From Alphaproteobacteria bacterium (lineage in GTDB: Bacteria; Myxococcota_A; UBA796; GCA-2862545), in the NCBI GenBank assembly GCA_020632885.1, contig JACKEQ010000025.1:23350-87349 (forward strand): a stretch of DNA of 64,000 nucleotides, given 5' to 3'. Position numbers and translations under genes: made by a program. Under the pieces are notes generated by a model that searched no databases, was not told the origin of the DNA, and saw only the letters and a program-made list of their open reading frames with translations. Positions 34,583-43,110 of this stretch are shown in pieces (positions within the stretch are counted from its first letter, which is position 1; each line of letters opens with the position of its first letter).

Positions 34583-36110
34583 CCGCATCGTGAAGGTCGA
34601 GGTGTTCGAGGACCGCGCCGCCATCACGCGGGTGGTCGAGGTCCAGGCGGGCCGGTCCACCGTGCGGATCGGGCCGGTCAGCGAGCTCGTGGCCGCCGAC
34701 CGTCTCACCACGCCGCGGGAGGCGGGCGACGCCGACTGGACCCTCGAGGACCTCCGCATCGACACCGTGCACCTCACCGAGCAGGAGGCGGACTCCGCTG
34801 AGCTCGCGCGCCTGCGGGCGGAGCGCGACCGGCTCCGCGACGGCATGGGGGTCCTGCGCGACACGCACGTCCGGGCGTCCACGCGCGTCTCGCGGCTCCA
34901 GAGGTCCCTCGAGACGGCCCGGGAGGCGACCGGCGCCGCCCTCCAGCACGGCGAGGGCGCAGAGGCCTGGGTGGGCGGGGTCCGTCGGCTGGCGGAGGCC
35001 CTCGGCGATGCCGTGGCCTGGCGGTCGGAGGCCAGCGCGGCCGTCACGGCGGCGGAGGCCGAGCTGGAGCGCGCGGAGCTCGCGCTGCGGGCCGGGGAGG
35101 TGGGTCGCTCGGTGCGGCGGAGCACGCTGGAGCTCCAGATCCACGCCCGTACCGCCGGGCCGGTGCGCGTGCGGACGGTGGTCCCGTGCGCCCTGTGGCG
35201 TCCGGTGCATCGGGCCACCCTCCGCACGGTGGACCGCGGCGCCGAGCGCGACGAGGTCGTCTGGGAGGTCCGGGCGGCCATCTGGAACCGCACGGGTATC
35301 GACTGGGACGGCGTGCCGGTCGTCGTCTCCACAGCCAGGCCGGGCCAGCGGGCGGAGGCCCCGAGGCTCGTCGACGACAACGTCGGGGTGGCCCGGCGGG
35401 GCTCCGAGGTGGTGGTCGAGGCGCGCGAGGAGGTCGTGGACGCCGCCCGCTCGGACGACGAGGTCCGCCAGACGGTGACGCTCCCGGGGGTCGACGATGG
35501 CGGCGAGGTGCGCGTGTACGCCGTCGAGGCACCGGTCACCGTGCCGAGCGACGGACGCCCGGTGTTCGTGGAGCTCGAGCGCTTCGACTCCCCGTGCCGG
35601 ACGAGCTGGCGCTGCGTGCCGTCGCTGTCGCCCCAGGCGGTGCTCCGGAGCGCGCAGGCCAACCGCTCGAGCCGGCCTCTGCTGGCGGGCCCCGTGGAGC
35701 TCCTGCGCGACGGGGAGGGAGTCGGGCGCGGCTCCATCGGGCTCGTGCCCCCGGGCGAGCCCTTCGCGCTGGGGTGGGGGAGCCACGACGCCGTGCGGGT
35801 CGTGCGCCGGCAGGACCACGAGCGCGAGACGGCCACGCTGACGGGCACACAGACCCACACGTTCGAGGTGGAGGTGCGGGTGGCGAACCTCGGCCGGTCG
35901 CCGTTGGTGCTCCATGTCGACGAACGGGTGCCCGTGTCGGAGCTCAAGGCGGTGTCCGTGGACCTCGGCGCCTGCGCGCCGGCGCTGCAGCGCAAGCCCG
36001 ACCGGGACGGGCTCTGCGGCTGGACGCTGGAGCTCGCGGCCGGCGAGATCCGCGAGCTGTCGATGGCCTACCGGGTCACCGCGTCGCGGAACGTGCGCCT
36101 GCCGTTCTGA
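34575..36110 (+). CDS. DUF4139 / mucoidy-inhibitor MuiA-like protein (2 of 2)
   Basis: 511 aa, GTG 34575 inside the end of the preceding gene. It shares that gene's plan: N-terminal DUF4140-like strands (VKVEVFEDRAAITRVVEV), an Arg/Glu-rich coiled coil (ELARLRAERDRLRD), then the DUF4139 barrel (VVPCALWRPVHRATL...AIWNRTGIDWDGVPVVVSTA...LHVDERVPVSELKAV). It lacks the Pro/Met insert. Tandem coupling suggests a hetero-oligomer. The 3' end overlaps the convergent 36068 gene by 43 bp. Cytoplasmic by sequence; function unknown. Confidence 0.83.
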   Translation: MDSRIVKVEVFEDRAAITRVVEVQAGRSTVRIGPVSELVAADRLTTPREAGDADWTLEDLRIDTVHLTEQEADSAELARLRAERDRLRDGMGVLRDTHVRASTRVSRLQRSLETAREATGAALQHGEGAEAWVGGVRRLAEALGDAVAWRSEASAAVTAAEAELERAELALRAGEVGRSVRRSTLELQIHARTAGPVRVRTVVPCALWRPVHRATLRTVDRGAERDEVVWEVRAAIWNRTGIDWDGVPVVVSTARPGQRAEAPRLVDDNVGVARRGSEVVVEAREEVVDAARSDDEVRQTVTLPGVDDGGEVRVYAVEAPVTVPSDGRPVFVELERFDSPCRTSWRCVPSLSPQAVLRSAQANRSSRPLLAGPVELLRDGEGVGRGSIGLVPPGEPFALGWGSHDAVRVVRRQDHERETATLTGTQTHTFEVEVRVANLGRSPLVLHVDERVPVSELKAVSVDLGACAPALQRKPDRDGLCGWTLELAAGEIRELSMAYRVTASRNVRLPF

Positions 36111-36709
36111 CTCTGTGGCGTGCGGAGCGCCTCGAGCTCGGCCGGGACCTCCGCTGCGCCCGTGGCACACCGGGCGTCGAGCACGGCCGCGAGGGCGCCG
36201 AGATCGTAGCCCGGGAACGTCCAGGTCGACGTCTCGCCCGACGACAGCGCGACCACCAGCGTGTCTCCGTCCGCGCCGACGGCCCCGACGCTGTCCCATG
36301 CGAAGAACGTGGTGCGACCCGAGCGCGTGATCGCGAGACCGCCGCGCTGGAGCGTGATGCACCGGGGCGCCGCCATCCGGGCGCGGAGGCTCGTGGAAGG
36401 TAGCCACGCGAGGGCCGACACGCCGAGCCCCAGCCCGATCGGCATGAAGGCCACACTGGACCAGGACGGCTCCTGCGGAGGACCGCTGCGCAGCAGGGCG
36501 AGGGTCATCGCGTCGAGCAGGAAGTCCATGACGGAGCCGATGGTCGCCATCACGAGGCCGAGGGTCATCACCGCCGCGATGATCTGGTTCGCCCGCTCGT
36601 CGAGGGGCTGTGCCCATCGTGGCGGGAGGTCGATCCGCACCTCGTCGATGCCGACGTCCGGGGAGTGGGGCGCCAGACACGCCAGTGCGTCCTGGTCGAG
36701 AAGGGCCAT
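36068..36709 (-). CDS. Membrane hypothetical protein
   Basis: 213 aa. The N-terminal 40 residues are soluble. Two hydrophobic helices follow (IIAAVMTLGLVMATIGSVMDFLL and VAFMPIGLGLGVSALAWL), then a PH-like domain of about 90 residues (CITLQRGGLAITRSGRTTFFAWDSVGAV), common in bacterial membrane proteins. TAGGCA sits 6 bases before ATG 36709 with no Shine-Dalgarno. It overlaps the end of the second DUF4139 gene. No named family. Confidence 0.65.
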   Translation of the reverse strand: MALLDQDALACLAPHSPDVGIDEVRIDLPPRWAQPLDERANQIIAAVMTLGLVMATIGSVMDFLLDAMTLALLRSGPPQEPSWSSVAFMPIGLGLGVSALAWLPSTSLRARMAAPRCITLQRGGLAITRSGRTTFFAWDSVGAVGADGDTLVVALSSGETSTWTFPGYDLGALAAVLDARCATGAAEVPAELEALRTPQSQNGRRTFRDAVTR

Positions 36710-36745
36710 GGTTCCTGCCTAACACGCAGGAACACGCGCAGTCGG

Positions 36746-38677
36746 CTATCCGGCGACCGCCTCGAGCTCCTCGTGAGCAGCGGTGACCCAGCTGTCGATG
36801 GGCTCCGGGCGCCCGAGCAGGTAGCCCTGCAGTCGGTCCACGCCCATCGTGGCGAGCATGTCCCGCTGCTCCTCGGTCTCCACGCACTCGGCGACGACCT
36901 CGAGGCCCAGGCGGTGCCCGAGACCGACCACGGTCTCCACCACCACGCGTCCCGAGGGCGTGCCGAGGCCCTCGACCAGGCTTCCGTCCAGCTTGAGCAC
37001 GTCGAGGGGCAGGTGCGTGAGGTACGTCAGAGCGGAGTAGCCCGCGCCGAAGTCATCGAGCGCGATGCGCACGCCCGCGTCCCGCAGGCCTCCGAGGGTG
37101 CGCAGCAGGTGCTGGCTGTCGTGGGTGAGCACGTGCTCGGTGATCTCGATCTCGAGGGCCTCTCCGCAGAGCCCGTGCCGCGCGAGGGTCCTCGAGACCC
37201 TCTCCACGAGCGTGGCGTCCTCGAGCTGGCGGGGCGTCATGTTGAACGCCATACGGACGTCCGTCGCCCCCAGGGCCCGGAGGCGAGCGAGGTCCGCGAG
37301 GGTCCAGTCGAGCGTGCGTCGACCGATGGTCGTCATGGCCTCCGTGCCCTCGATGCGGGGCAGGAAGGCGCCCGGCGTGAGCACCCCGAGGCGGGGGTGG
37401 TGCCACCGCAGCAGCGCTTCCAGGCACACCAGGCGCTCCTGGCGGTACTGACCCTGGTAGTGGAAGCGGAGCTCCCCGCGCTCGAGAGCCGAGAGCACGA
37501 GGTCCTTCGCGGGGTCCAGCGGCTCGTGCCACACGGGGACGCCGCCCGCCGTCGCCTCCGCGTACCGCGCGGCACTCGCACGGCGCAGGAGCTCCTCGGT
37601 GCTCCCGGGATCCCGGGCGACGGCCAGACCGAGGGTCACGTCGGCCTCGAGGCCGGCCAGCTGGTCACGGATGCGCGCCGCCACGACACCGGCTTCCTCG
37701 GCCGAGCGGAGGTCGCCGAGGACCACGCCGAGCTCGTCGCGCCCCAGGCGGCCGATCTCGTCGCCCACGCGCAGGTTGGACTTCAGGTGGTCCGCCACGG
37801 CCTCCGCCTCGCCCTCCACCACCACGACGAGCACGGCAGCGAGGTGCCCGCGGGCCAGGGAGCCGCGCACGGTGGTGTCCACGCGGTCGAGGAAGGTCGC
37901 GCGGGTGGCGAGGCCCGTGGACCGCTCGGTGGGCGCGGGTCGCGCGAGGCGTCGCTCGGAGCGCTTGCGGGCGATGGCGTCGTCGAGCGTGCGGAGCAGC
38001 AGGCGCGGTTCGGCGGGGTCCGCGATGTGCCCCATGGCCCCCTCCCAGTCGCTGTCGCCCGCGACCACGACCGGCGTGCGGGGCGCCATGACGGCGAGGG
38101 TGCTCACCACGTCGCGCCCGTGGGCGTCCGGGAGGTCGGTCTCCGTGAGGACCGCGGTGAACTCCTGCTGCCCGAGGGCCTCCAGAGCGTCACCGAGGCG
38201 GGTCACGTGCTCCGCAGACCACCCGACGCGCTTGAGGGCCTCGAGGGTCCCCGTGGGCTGGCGCTGGACGACGAGCGCGGTGTGGGTGGGCAGGGACGGG
38301 CGCCTCCCGACCCCGATGCGCGCCCGGTGGATGCGCTGGGCCCGCTGGACGGCGGCGTCGAGCAGGAAGCGGTCGTCGAGGCGCTCGATCGTCGAGGCGA
38401 CGAGGTGGTCCGCGCGACGCTCGGGGTGACGTCCGGCGATCCAGACGACCGCGATGTCGGGCTGGAGGGCGGCGAAGGACTCCGCGAGGTGGAGGCCCGT
38501 CGCGTCCCCGGCGTCGGAGCCCACGACCAGCACCCCGAACGCCCGGTCCCGACCGACGGCCAGGGCCTCGGAGGCGGTCGACAGCACCACCCAGCCGGCC
38601 TCACCGTGACCCTGCACCGCGTCGCGGTCCTGGGATCTCGGGAGCACGAACAGGACCGGGGGGCGGGATGGACGCAT
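36746..38677 (-). CDS. c-di-GMP phosphodiesterase (EAL) with degenerate receiver and GGDEF domains
   Basis: 643 aa. Two REC-like domains (about 1-110 and 125-240) appear degenerate: the phosphoacceptor Asp aligns with Gly in the first (VLVVGSDAG) and Glu in the second (VLTETDLPDAHG). A GGDEF-like domain (about 250-375) has GRDEL in place of GGDEF, so it is probably not a cyclase. The EAL domain (about 390-635) keeps EALLRW, NMTPRQ, EITEHVL, DDFGAGYSAL, LKLDGSLV, AECVET and LQGYLLGRP, so it should hydrolyse c-di-GMP. No membrane helices are seen. Input may come from the receiver-like or GGDEF-like domains without phosphorylation. Confidence 0.9.
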   Translation of the reverse strand: MRPSRPPVLFVLPRSQDRDAVQGHGEAGWVVLSTASEALAVGRDRAFGVLVVGSDAGDATGLHLAESFAALQPDIAVVWIAGRHPERRADHLVASTIERLDDRFLLDAAVQRAQRIHRARIGVGRRPSLPTHTALVVQRQPTGTLEALKRVGWSAEHVTRLGDALEALGQQEFTAVLTETDLPDAHGRDVVSTLAVMAPRTPVVVAGDSDWEGAMGHIADPAEPRLLLRTLDDAIARKRSERRLARPAPTERSTGLATRATFLDRVDTTVRGSLARGHLAAVLVVVVEGEAEAVADHLKSNLRVGDEIGRLGRDELGVVLGDLRSAEEAGVVAARIRDQLAGLEADVTLGLAVARDPGSTEELLRRASAARYAEATAGGVPVWHEPLDPAKDLVLSALERGELRFHYQGQYRQERLVCLEALLRWHHPRLGVLTPGAFLPRIEGTEAMTTIGRRTLDWTLADLARLRALGATDVRMAFNMTPRQLEDATLVERVSRTLARHGLCGEALEIEITEHVLTHDSQHLLRTLGGLRDAGVRIALDDFGAGYSALTYLTHLPLDVLKLDGSLVEGLGTPSGRVVVETVVGLGHRLGLEVVAECVETEEQRDMLATMGVDRLQGYLLGRPEPIDSWVTAAHEELEAVAG

Positions 38678-38761
38678 GGGAGGACCTCGTGTTCCCCCTT
38701 CGGTCCGAGGTGCGCTGGGCTTGAGCGGGGATGCGACATAGACGGCGAAGGAGGAGGCAGG

Positions 38762-40306
38762 ATGGCCGTCGCGATCGTGATCGGATCGGGCTTCGGGGGC
38801 TCGGTGAGCGCCCTGCGGCTCGCCGAGAAGGGCTACGAGGTCCACGTGATCGAGAAGGGGAGGCGGTTCGCGCCCCAGGACTTCCCGCGATCCAACTGGG
38901 ATCTCCGGCGCTTCATGTGGCGTCCGGAGGCCGGTCTGCGCGGCTTCTTCCAGATGTCGTTCTTCCGCCACGTCACCGTGCTCTCGGGTGTGGGTGTGGG
39001 TGGAGGATCCCTCGTGTACGCGAACACGCTCCCGCACCCGCCCGACTCGTTCTTCGCCTCGGGGAGCTGGGCGGGGCTGGCGGACTGGAAGGCGGAGCTG
39101 GCGCCGCACTACGCCACCGCCAGGCGGATGCTCGGGGCGACCCGCGTCCCCGACCGCATCGCGGGGGAGGCGGACCGCGCGCTGCAGGCCGTCGCGGCCG
39201 ACCTCGGCATGGAGGACCGCTACGCGCCCACCGACGTGGCCGTGTTCTTCGGCGAGCCCGGCCGGACCGTGCCGGATCCCTACTTCGACGGCAAGGGGCC
39301 CGCGCGCACGGGCTGCACGGCGTGTGGGTCGTGCATGACGGGCTGCCGGATCGGCGCGAAGAACACGCTCGACAAGAACTACCTGCACCTGGCGGAGCTC
39401 CTCGGCACCACCATCCACCCCGAGTCCGAGGCGACCGCGATCCGTCCGACAGAAGGCGGGTTCTCGGTGGAGACCGCCGGCCCGGAGGGAAAGCGGGTGT
39501 TCCGTGCCGCGAAGGTCGTCGTCGCGGGCGGCGTGCTGGGGACCAACGCGCTGCTCCTGAAGATGAAGGCGGACCCGCAGGGCCTCCCGGACCTCTCGGA
39601 TCGTCTGGGGGACGGCGTGCGCACGAACAGCGAGAGCCTCATCGGGGTCGTCACGGACGGCTCGCGCAACCTCTCCCGCGGCGTCGCCATCGGCAGCATC
39701 CTGCACACGGACGACGTCTCGCACATCGAGCCCTGCCGGTACGGGTCCGGGAGCGGGCTCTTCCGCCTGCTGGTGCTCCCGCATGCTCCGGGCGCGCGGC
39801 TCCGGGATCGGCTCGTGTCCAGCGTGCGCAGCGCCGTCGCGAGCCCCCGGCGGCTCTGGAGGGCCCTGACGGTCCCGGACTGGTCCGCGGCGACCTCGAT
39901 CCTGCTGTACATGCGGGCCGCCGAGGGCACCCTGCGCTTCCGGCTCGGCCGGAGTGGGCTGCAGACGACCCTCGCGGACGGCGAGCCCCCGACCGCCTCC
40001 CTGCCCGAGGCGAGCGCGCTGGCCGAGCGCGTCGCGGAGAAGCTCGACGGCTTCGTGATGTCGATGTTCACCGAGACGCTCGCGGACATCCCCACCACGG
40101 CCCACATCCTGGGCGGCGCGTGCATCGGGGCGACCGCCGCGGAGGGCGTCATCGGGCCCGACCACCAGGTGCACGGGTACCCCGGCCTCTACGTGTGCGA
40201 CGGATCGGCCATGTCCGCGAATCCCGGCGTCAACCCGTCCCTCACCATCACCGCGATGGCCGAGCGCGCCATGGCTGCGGTTCCCGAGGCCACCCGACCC
40301 TGGTGA
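38762..40306 (+). CDS. GMC-family FAD oxidoreductase (cholesterol-oxidase-like)
   Basis: 514 aa. The FAD-binding Rossmann motif opens the protein (IVIGSGFGGSVSALRLAEKG), with the GMC pattern GVGVGGGSLVYAN and the C-terminal FAD/active-site motif DGSAMSANPGVNPSLTITAMAERAM. A Cys cluster CTACGSCMTGC followed by GAKNTLDKNYL is typical of the cholesterol-oxidase-like GMC subgroup and may bind an iron-sulfur cluster. No signal peptide. It oxidises an alcohol or sterol-like substrate; the acceptor is not evident. ATG 38762 lies behind GGAGGAGG. It ends one base before the convergent porin-like gene. Confidence 0.88.
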   Translation: MAVAIVIGSGFGGSVSALRLAEKGYEVHVIEKGRRFAPQDFPRSNWDLRRFMWRPEAGLRGFFQMSFFRHVTVLSGVGVGGGSLVYANTLPHPPDSFFASGSWAGLADWKAELAPHYATARRMLGATRVPDRIAGEADRALQAVAADLGMEDRYAPTDVAVFFGEPGRTVPDPYFDGKGPARTGCTACGSCMTGCRIGAKNTLDKNYLHLAELLGTTIHPESEATAIRPTEGGFSVETAGPEGKRVFRAAKVVVAGGVLGTNALLLKMKADPQGLPDLSDRLGDGVRTNSESLIGVVTDGSRNLSRGVAIGSILHTDDVSHIEPCRYGSGSGLFRLLVLPHAPGARLRDRLVSSVRSAVASPRRLWRALTVPDWSAATSILLYMRAAEGTLRFRLGRSGLQTTLADGEPPTASLPEASALAERVAEKLDGFVMSMFTETLADIPTTAHILGGACIGATAAEGVIGPDHQVHGYPGLYVCDGSAMSANPGVNPSLTITAMAERAMAAVPEATRPW

Positions 40307-41506
40307 TCAGAACCGCGCGGTGACCTGCGCAGAGACCCGGTCGCCCAGGGTGGCGGCGACCGCCCGGGCTGCCTCGGGCGCCTCGGGTGCCAGCATCGTC
40401 CGGGCCTCGTAGTCCACCTGCAACCGGACGTTCGGGCCTGGGTTCAGCTCGAGGCCGAGCGTGCTGGTACGCAGGACACGGAGGGCCACAGGGTCCTCGG
40501 TGCGGCGGTGGAACTCGTCGAAGCGCAGCTTCACGCCGAACGTGAGGTCCTCCTTCACCGGCATCCGCAGGCCCGTCGTTCCGACGACGCCCCAGGCCTT
40601 CCCGTCCGGAGCGACGACGACCTGCCCGCCGAACGGAGTCGCCCGGCCCGCCTCCAGCATGCCCACGCCCTCTGCGGCCTCCACGAGCGCCCAGAGCTTG
40701 CCCTGCTCGGCGTGCACGAAGGCTCCACGACGCATCCGCCGCGTGGGGTCGCCGTCGACGTCGCGCGTGCCCTCGAGCCACCACACACCCCCCTTGATCT
40801 CCCGCCTCCTACCGGACGTCTGCTTCTCTCCCTCCGGGATCCAGCCGATCTCCGCGCGCCCCGAGACGTCGAAGCGCCCGTCGTCGTCGCTGGCGTGCAG
40901 GCCGGCCCCGTTCGACACCATGAGGGCGTACGATCCCACGACGTGCCCGGACTGGAAGCCGTCGAACACCTGCACCCCGACGTCGCGGAAACCGTACGAT
41001 CCCCCCGTGTACACGCCCTCCTTCACGGGGTTCTCGAGCAGCAGGCCCGTGAGCGTGTTGCTGAAGTTGATGGTCTCCAGCGCCGGCGCGACGGCCTGGA
41101 CGATCTCCTCCATGACGGGCAGCTTGCCCTGGCCGACCCGGATCCGGGCGCCCGGGATGTACGACAGCGTGGCCTGGAGCTCGGTGGCGACGATGGGCGA
41201 CGTGCGGGTCAGCGAGACCTCGCCCGCCTCGAAGAGCAGGTTGTACGTGATGTGCTGGTCGGTCTTCGGGATCGAGCCGCGAGCGCCCACCCGTGCCCGC
41301 CAGACGCGGAAGGTCCAGGGGGAGCTTCCGTTCACGGTGTTGAAGATGGGCCGCTCGCCCTCGATGAGGTCGCCGTCCACGACGCCCTGCGCCTGCACCT
41401 GGACGAAGCCGTAGGGCGAGATGGGCACGTCCTTCCGGCCCTCTTCTGTGTTCGCGATCACGAGCCAGTCGGCGGCGGACGCGAGGCTCGCCAGGGCGAG
41501 GAGCAT
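40307..41506 (-). CDS. Porin-like outer-membrane beta-barrel
   Basis: 399 aa with signal peptide MLLALASLASAA and a run of amphipathic strands ending in the classic C-terminal aromatic (VSAQVTARF). The strand pattern (FVQVQAQGVVDGD, FRVWRARVGARGSI, LNPGPNVRLQVDYEA) resembles phosphate-selective porin O/P or alginate-porin-type barrels. It is directly downstream of, and overlapping (TGATG), the TsdA-like cytochrome gene, so it may admit that enzyme's substrate. The porin class is inferred from pattern, not from a conserved motif. Confidence 0.75.
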   Translation of the reverse strand: MLLALASLASAADWLVIANTEEGRKDVPISPYGFVQVQAQGVVDGDLIEGERPIFNTVNGSSPWTFRVWRARVGARGSIPKTDQHITYNLLFEAGEVSLTRTSPIVATELQATLSYIPGARIRVGQGKLPVMEEIVQAVAPALETINFSNTLTGLLLENPVKEGVYTGGSYGFRDVGVQVFDGFQSGHVVGSYALMVSNGAGLHASDDDGRFDVSGRAEIGWIPEGEKQTSGRRREIKGGVWWLEGTRDVDGDPTRRMRRGAFVHAEQGKLWALVEAAEGVGMLEAGRATPFGGQVVVAPDGKAWGVVGTTGLRMPVKEDLTFGVKLRFDEFHRRTEDPVALRVLRTSTLGLELNPGPNVRLQVDYEARTMLAPEAPEAARAVAATLGDRVSAQVTARF

Positions 41507-42414
41507 CAGTACCTCGCGTCGGAGGGCTTGTCGCCCTTCGGCCAGTCGCCGTCCTTCTTCGCGAGATCAGGACGATCCTGGAAGATGAACCAGGCTGCGA
41601 TGTCGTGGGCCTCCTGGTCGGTGAGGGTGCCCCCCTGGTTCAGGGGCATGTTGTGCTTCACGAAGGCCGTGGCGGTGTTCAGGCGCGCCATCCCGGCTCC
41701 GATGTTGTAGGAGCGCTCGCCGATCAGGGGTGGGAACATCGTGGCGTCGTCCGGCGCGAACACGCCCTTCCCGTCGACCCCATGGCAGGCGGCGCACTTC
41801 GTCTCGAACAGCGCCTTGCCGTTCTCCCGGTCGGGCTCGTGGGGCGGCTCGATCTTCGGCATGCCGACATCCGCGACGTTCTTCCCGTCCGGCACGTCCT
41901 TCGACAGCCAGGTCATGTAGGCCACGAACGCCTGCATGGGCTCGCTGTCCTTCGCGAGCGCCGTGCCGTTCATGCTCCGCTCCATGCACCCGTTGATGCG
42001 GTCGGGGAGGTCGTCGACCTTGCCGGAGCGGGCGCGGTAGCGAGGGTAGCGGTCGGTCACGCCGACCCAGGGCGCGGCCTTCGGCGTCGTGCCGGCCTTC
42101 AGGTGGCAGTTCGTGCAGTTCAGCCCGTTGCCGACCTCGTCGGGCAGGAGGCGGTGGGTGTCCATGGAGAGCGCATGCCCCCGCCGGACGAGCTCGCCCT
42201 CCGGTCCCTCGGGGAGCGTGGCGAAGGCGGCGGGGTCGATGACGTAGGGGGCGTTTGCGGCGGGCGCTGCCGGGGCTTCAGCGGGCGGGGCCTCCACGGG
42301 CGCCGCCGGCTCCGCGGTCCGTGCGGGCATGGCGCCGACGTGGGCGGCCTGGTGCTCGGGGGCAGGGGCGCTGCAGGCGGCGAGGAGCAGCGCGAGGACG
42401 AGGGACCTGGACAT
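41506..42414 (-). CDS. TsdA-like dihaem cytochrome c lipoprotein
   Basis: 302 aa. Lipoprotein signal MSRSLVLALLLAAC, then an Ala/Pro linker. Two cytochrome c domains carry CTNCH and CAACH. Between them lie PRYRARSGKV, DRINGCMERSMNG and AFVAYMTWLS, the motifs of thiosulfate dehydrogenase TsdA; the Cys of NGC sits 43 residues after the first haem Cys, consistent with the conserved Cys haem ligand of that family. It would oxidise thiosulfate to tetrathionate or reduce tetrathionate in the periplasm. ATG 42414 follows AGGAGGT. The direction of catalysis cannot be told from sequence. Confidence 0.85.
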   Translation of the reverse strand: MSRSLVLALLLAACSAPAPEHQAAHVGAMPARTAEPAAPVEAPPAEAPAAPAANAPYVIDPAAFATLPEGPEGELVRRGHALSMDTHRLLPDEVGNGLNCTNCHLKAGTTPKAAPWVGVTDRYPRYRARSGKVDDLPDRINGCMERSMNGTALAKDSEPMQAFVAYMTWLSKDVPDGKNVADVGMPKIEPPHEPDRENGKALFETKCAACHGVDGKGVFAPDDATMFPPLIGERSYNIGAGMARLNTATAFVKHNMPLNQGGTLTDQEAHDIAAWFIFQDRPDLAKKDGDWPKGDKPSDARY

Positions 42415-42462
42415 CGAAGACCTCCTGATGCGTGGAGGCCTTTGCATCGCCCGTGCCAACCG

Positions 42463-43062
42463 TCAGGCGGCGGGTCGGACCATGGCCCACACGGTCAGCT
42501 CATCGGCGATCCGGGCCTCCTTCACCACCGCGAAGCCGTTCCGGCGATGGATCGCCAGGGCCTTCGGGTGCGTCGTCTCGAGGTAGCAGGGCAGGTGGTC
42601 CGCGTCGGCGCGGGCGAACGTGTGGCGCATCAAGACCCCTCCGATCCCCTCGCCCTGGCGGGTCGGATCGACCGCGACGGTCCAGAGGTACCAGTGCCGG
42701 CCGGGCATCGCCTGCTGGTGCCAGGCGGACGTCTGCTCCTCGACCTGGAGCAGGCGCTGGGTGGCCTCCCAGCCGAGGTGGAGGGGCAGGAGCACCATGC
42801 CCGAGGTGACGAGCCCGATCCACGACAGGTGCTCGTGGCCGGGAGGTCGCCGCAGCGCCACACCGGAGACGTCGTCCGTGCACCACGCGACCCCCCACGC
42901 CATCGCGTACTCGCAGTAGGAGCGGGCGAGATGGGGCTCCACACGCGCACGATGCTCCGGATCGGGGAGCAGCCAGGCGAGGGCGGGATCGGCGGAGAAG
43001 GCGTGGCGGAGCACCTCGACGGCACGGTCGAGGTCGCGGGTCTCCAGGGGTCGGACGAGCAT
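42463..43062 (-). CDS. GNAT-family N-acetyltransferase
   Basis: 199 aa, full-length GNAT fold. The acetyl-CoA loop reads VAVDPTRQGEGIGGVLM and the C-terminal strand pair is LPCYLETTHPKALAIHRRNGF. The start is ATG 43062 behind GAGGTG. No neighbouring gene indicates a substrate; small-molecule or protein N-acetylation is possible. It is 48 bp from the anti-sigma factor gene on the same strand. Confidence 0.87.
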   Translation of the reverse strand: MLVRPLETRDLDRAVEVLRHAFSADPALAWLLPDPEHRARVEPHLARSYCEYAMAWGVAWCTDDVSGVALRRPPGHEHLSWIGLVTSGMVLLPLHLGWEATQRLLQVEEQTSAWHQQAMPGRHWYLWTVAVDPTRQGEGIGGVLMRHTFARADADHLPCYLETTHPKALAIHRRNGFAVVKEARIADELTVWAMVRPAA

Positions 43063-43110
43063 GGGTTCACCTCACGACCGGTGGGTATGGCGAGGTCCGG
43101 GGGGCGACGC

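Noticed and set aside
38762..40306. GMC oxidoreductase CTACGSCMTGC cluster as part of the CPACG peptide system
   Set aside because: The cysteine spacing is typical of the GMC subgroup itself, and the gene is unlinked to the peptide genes.
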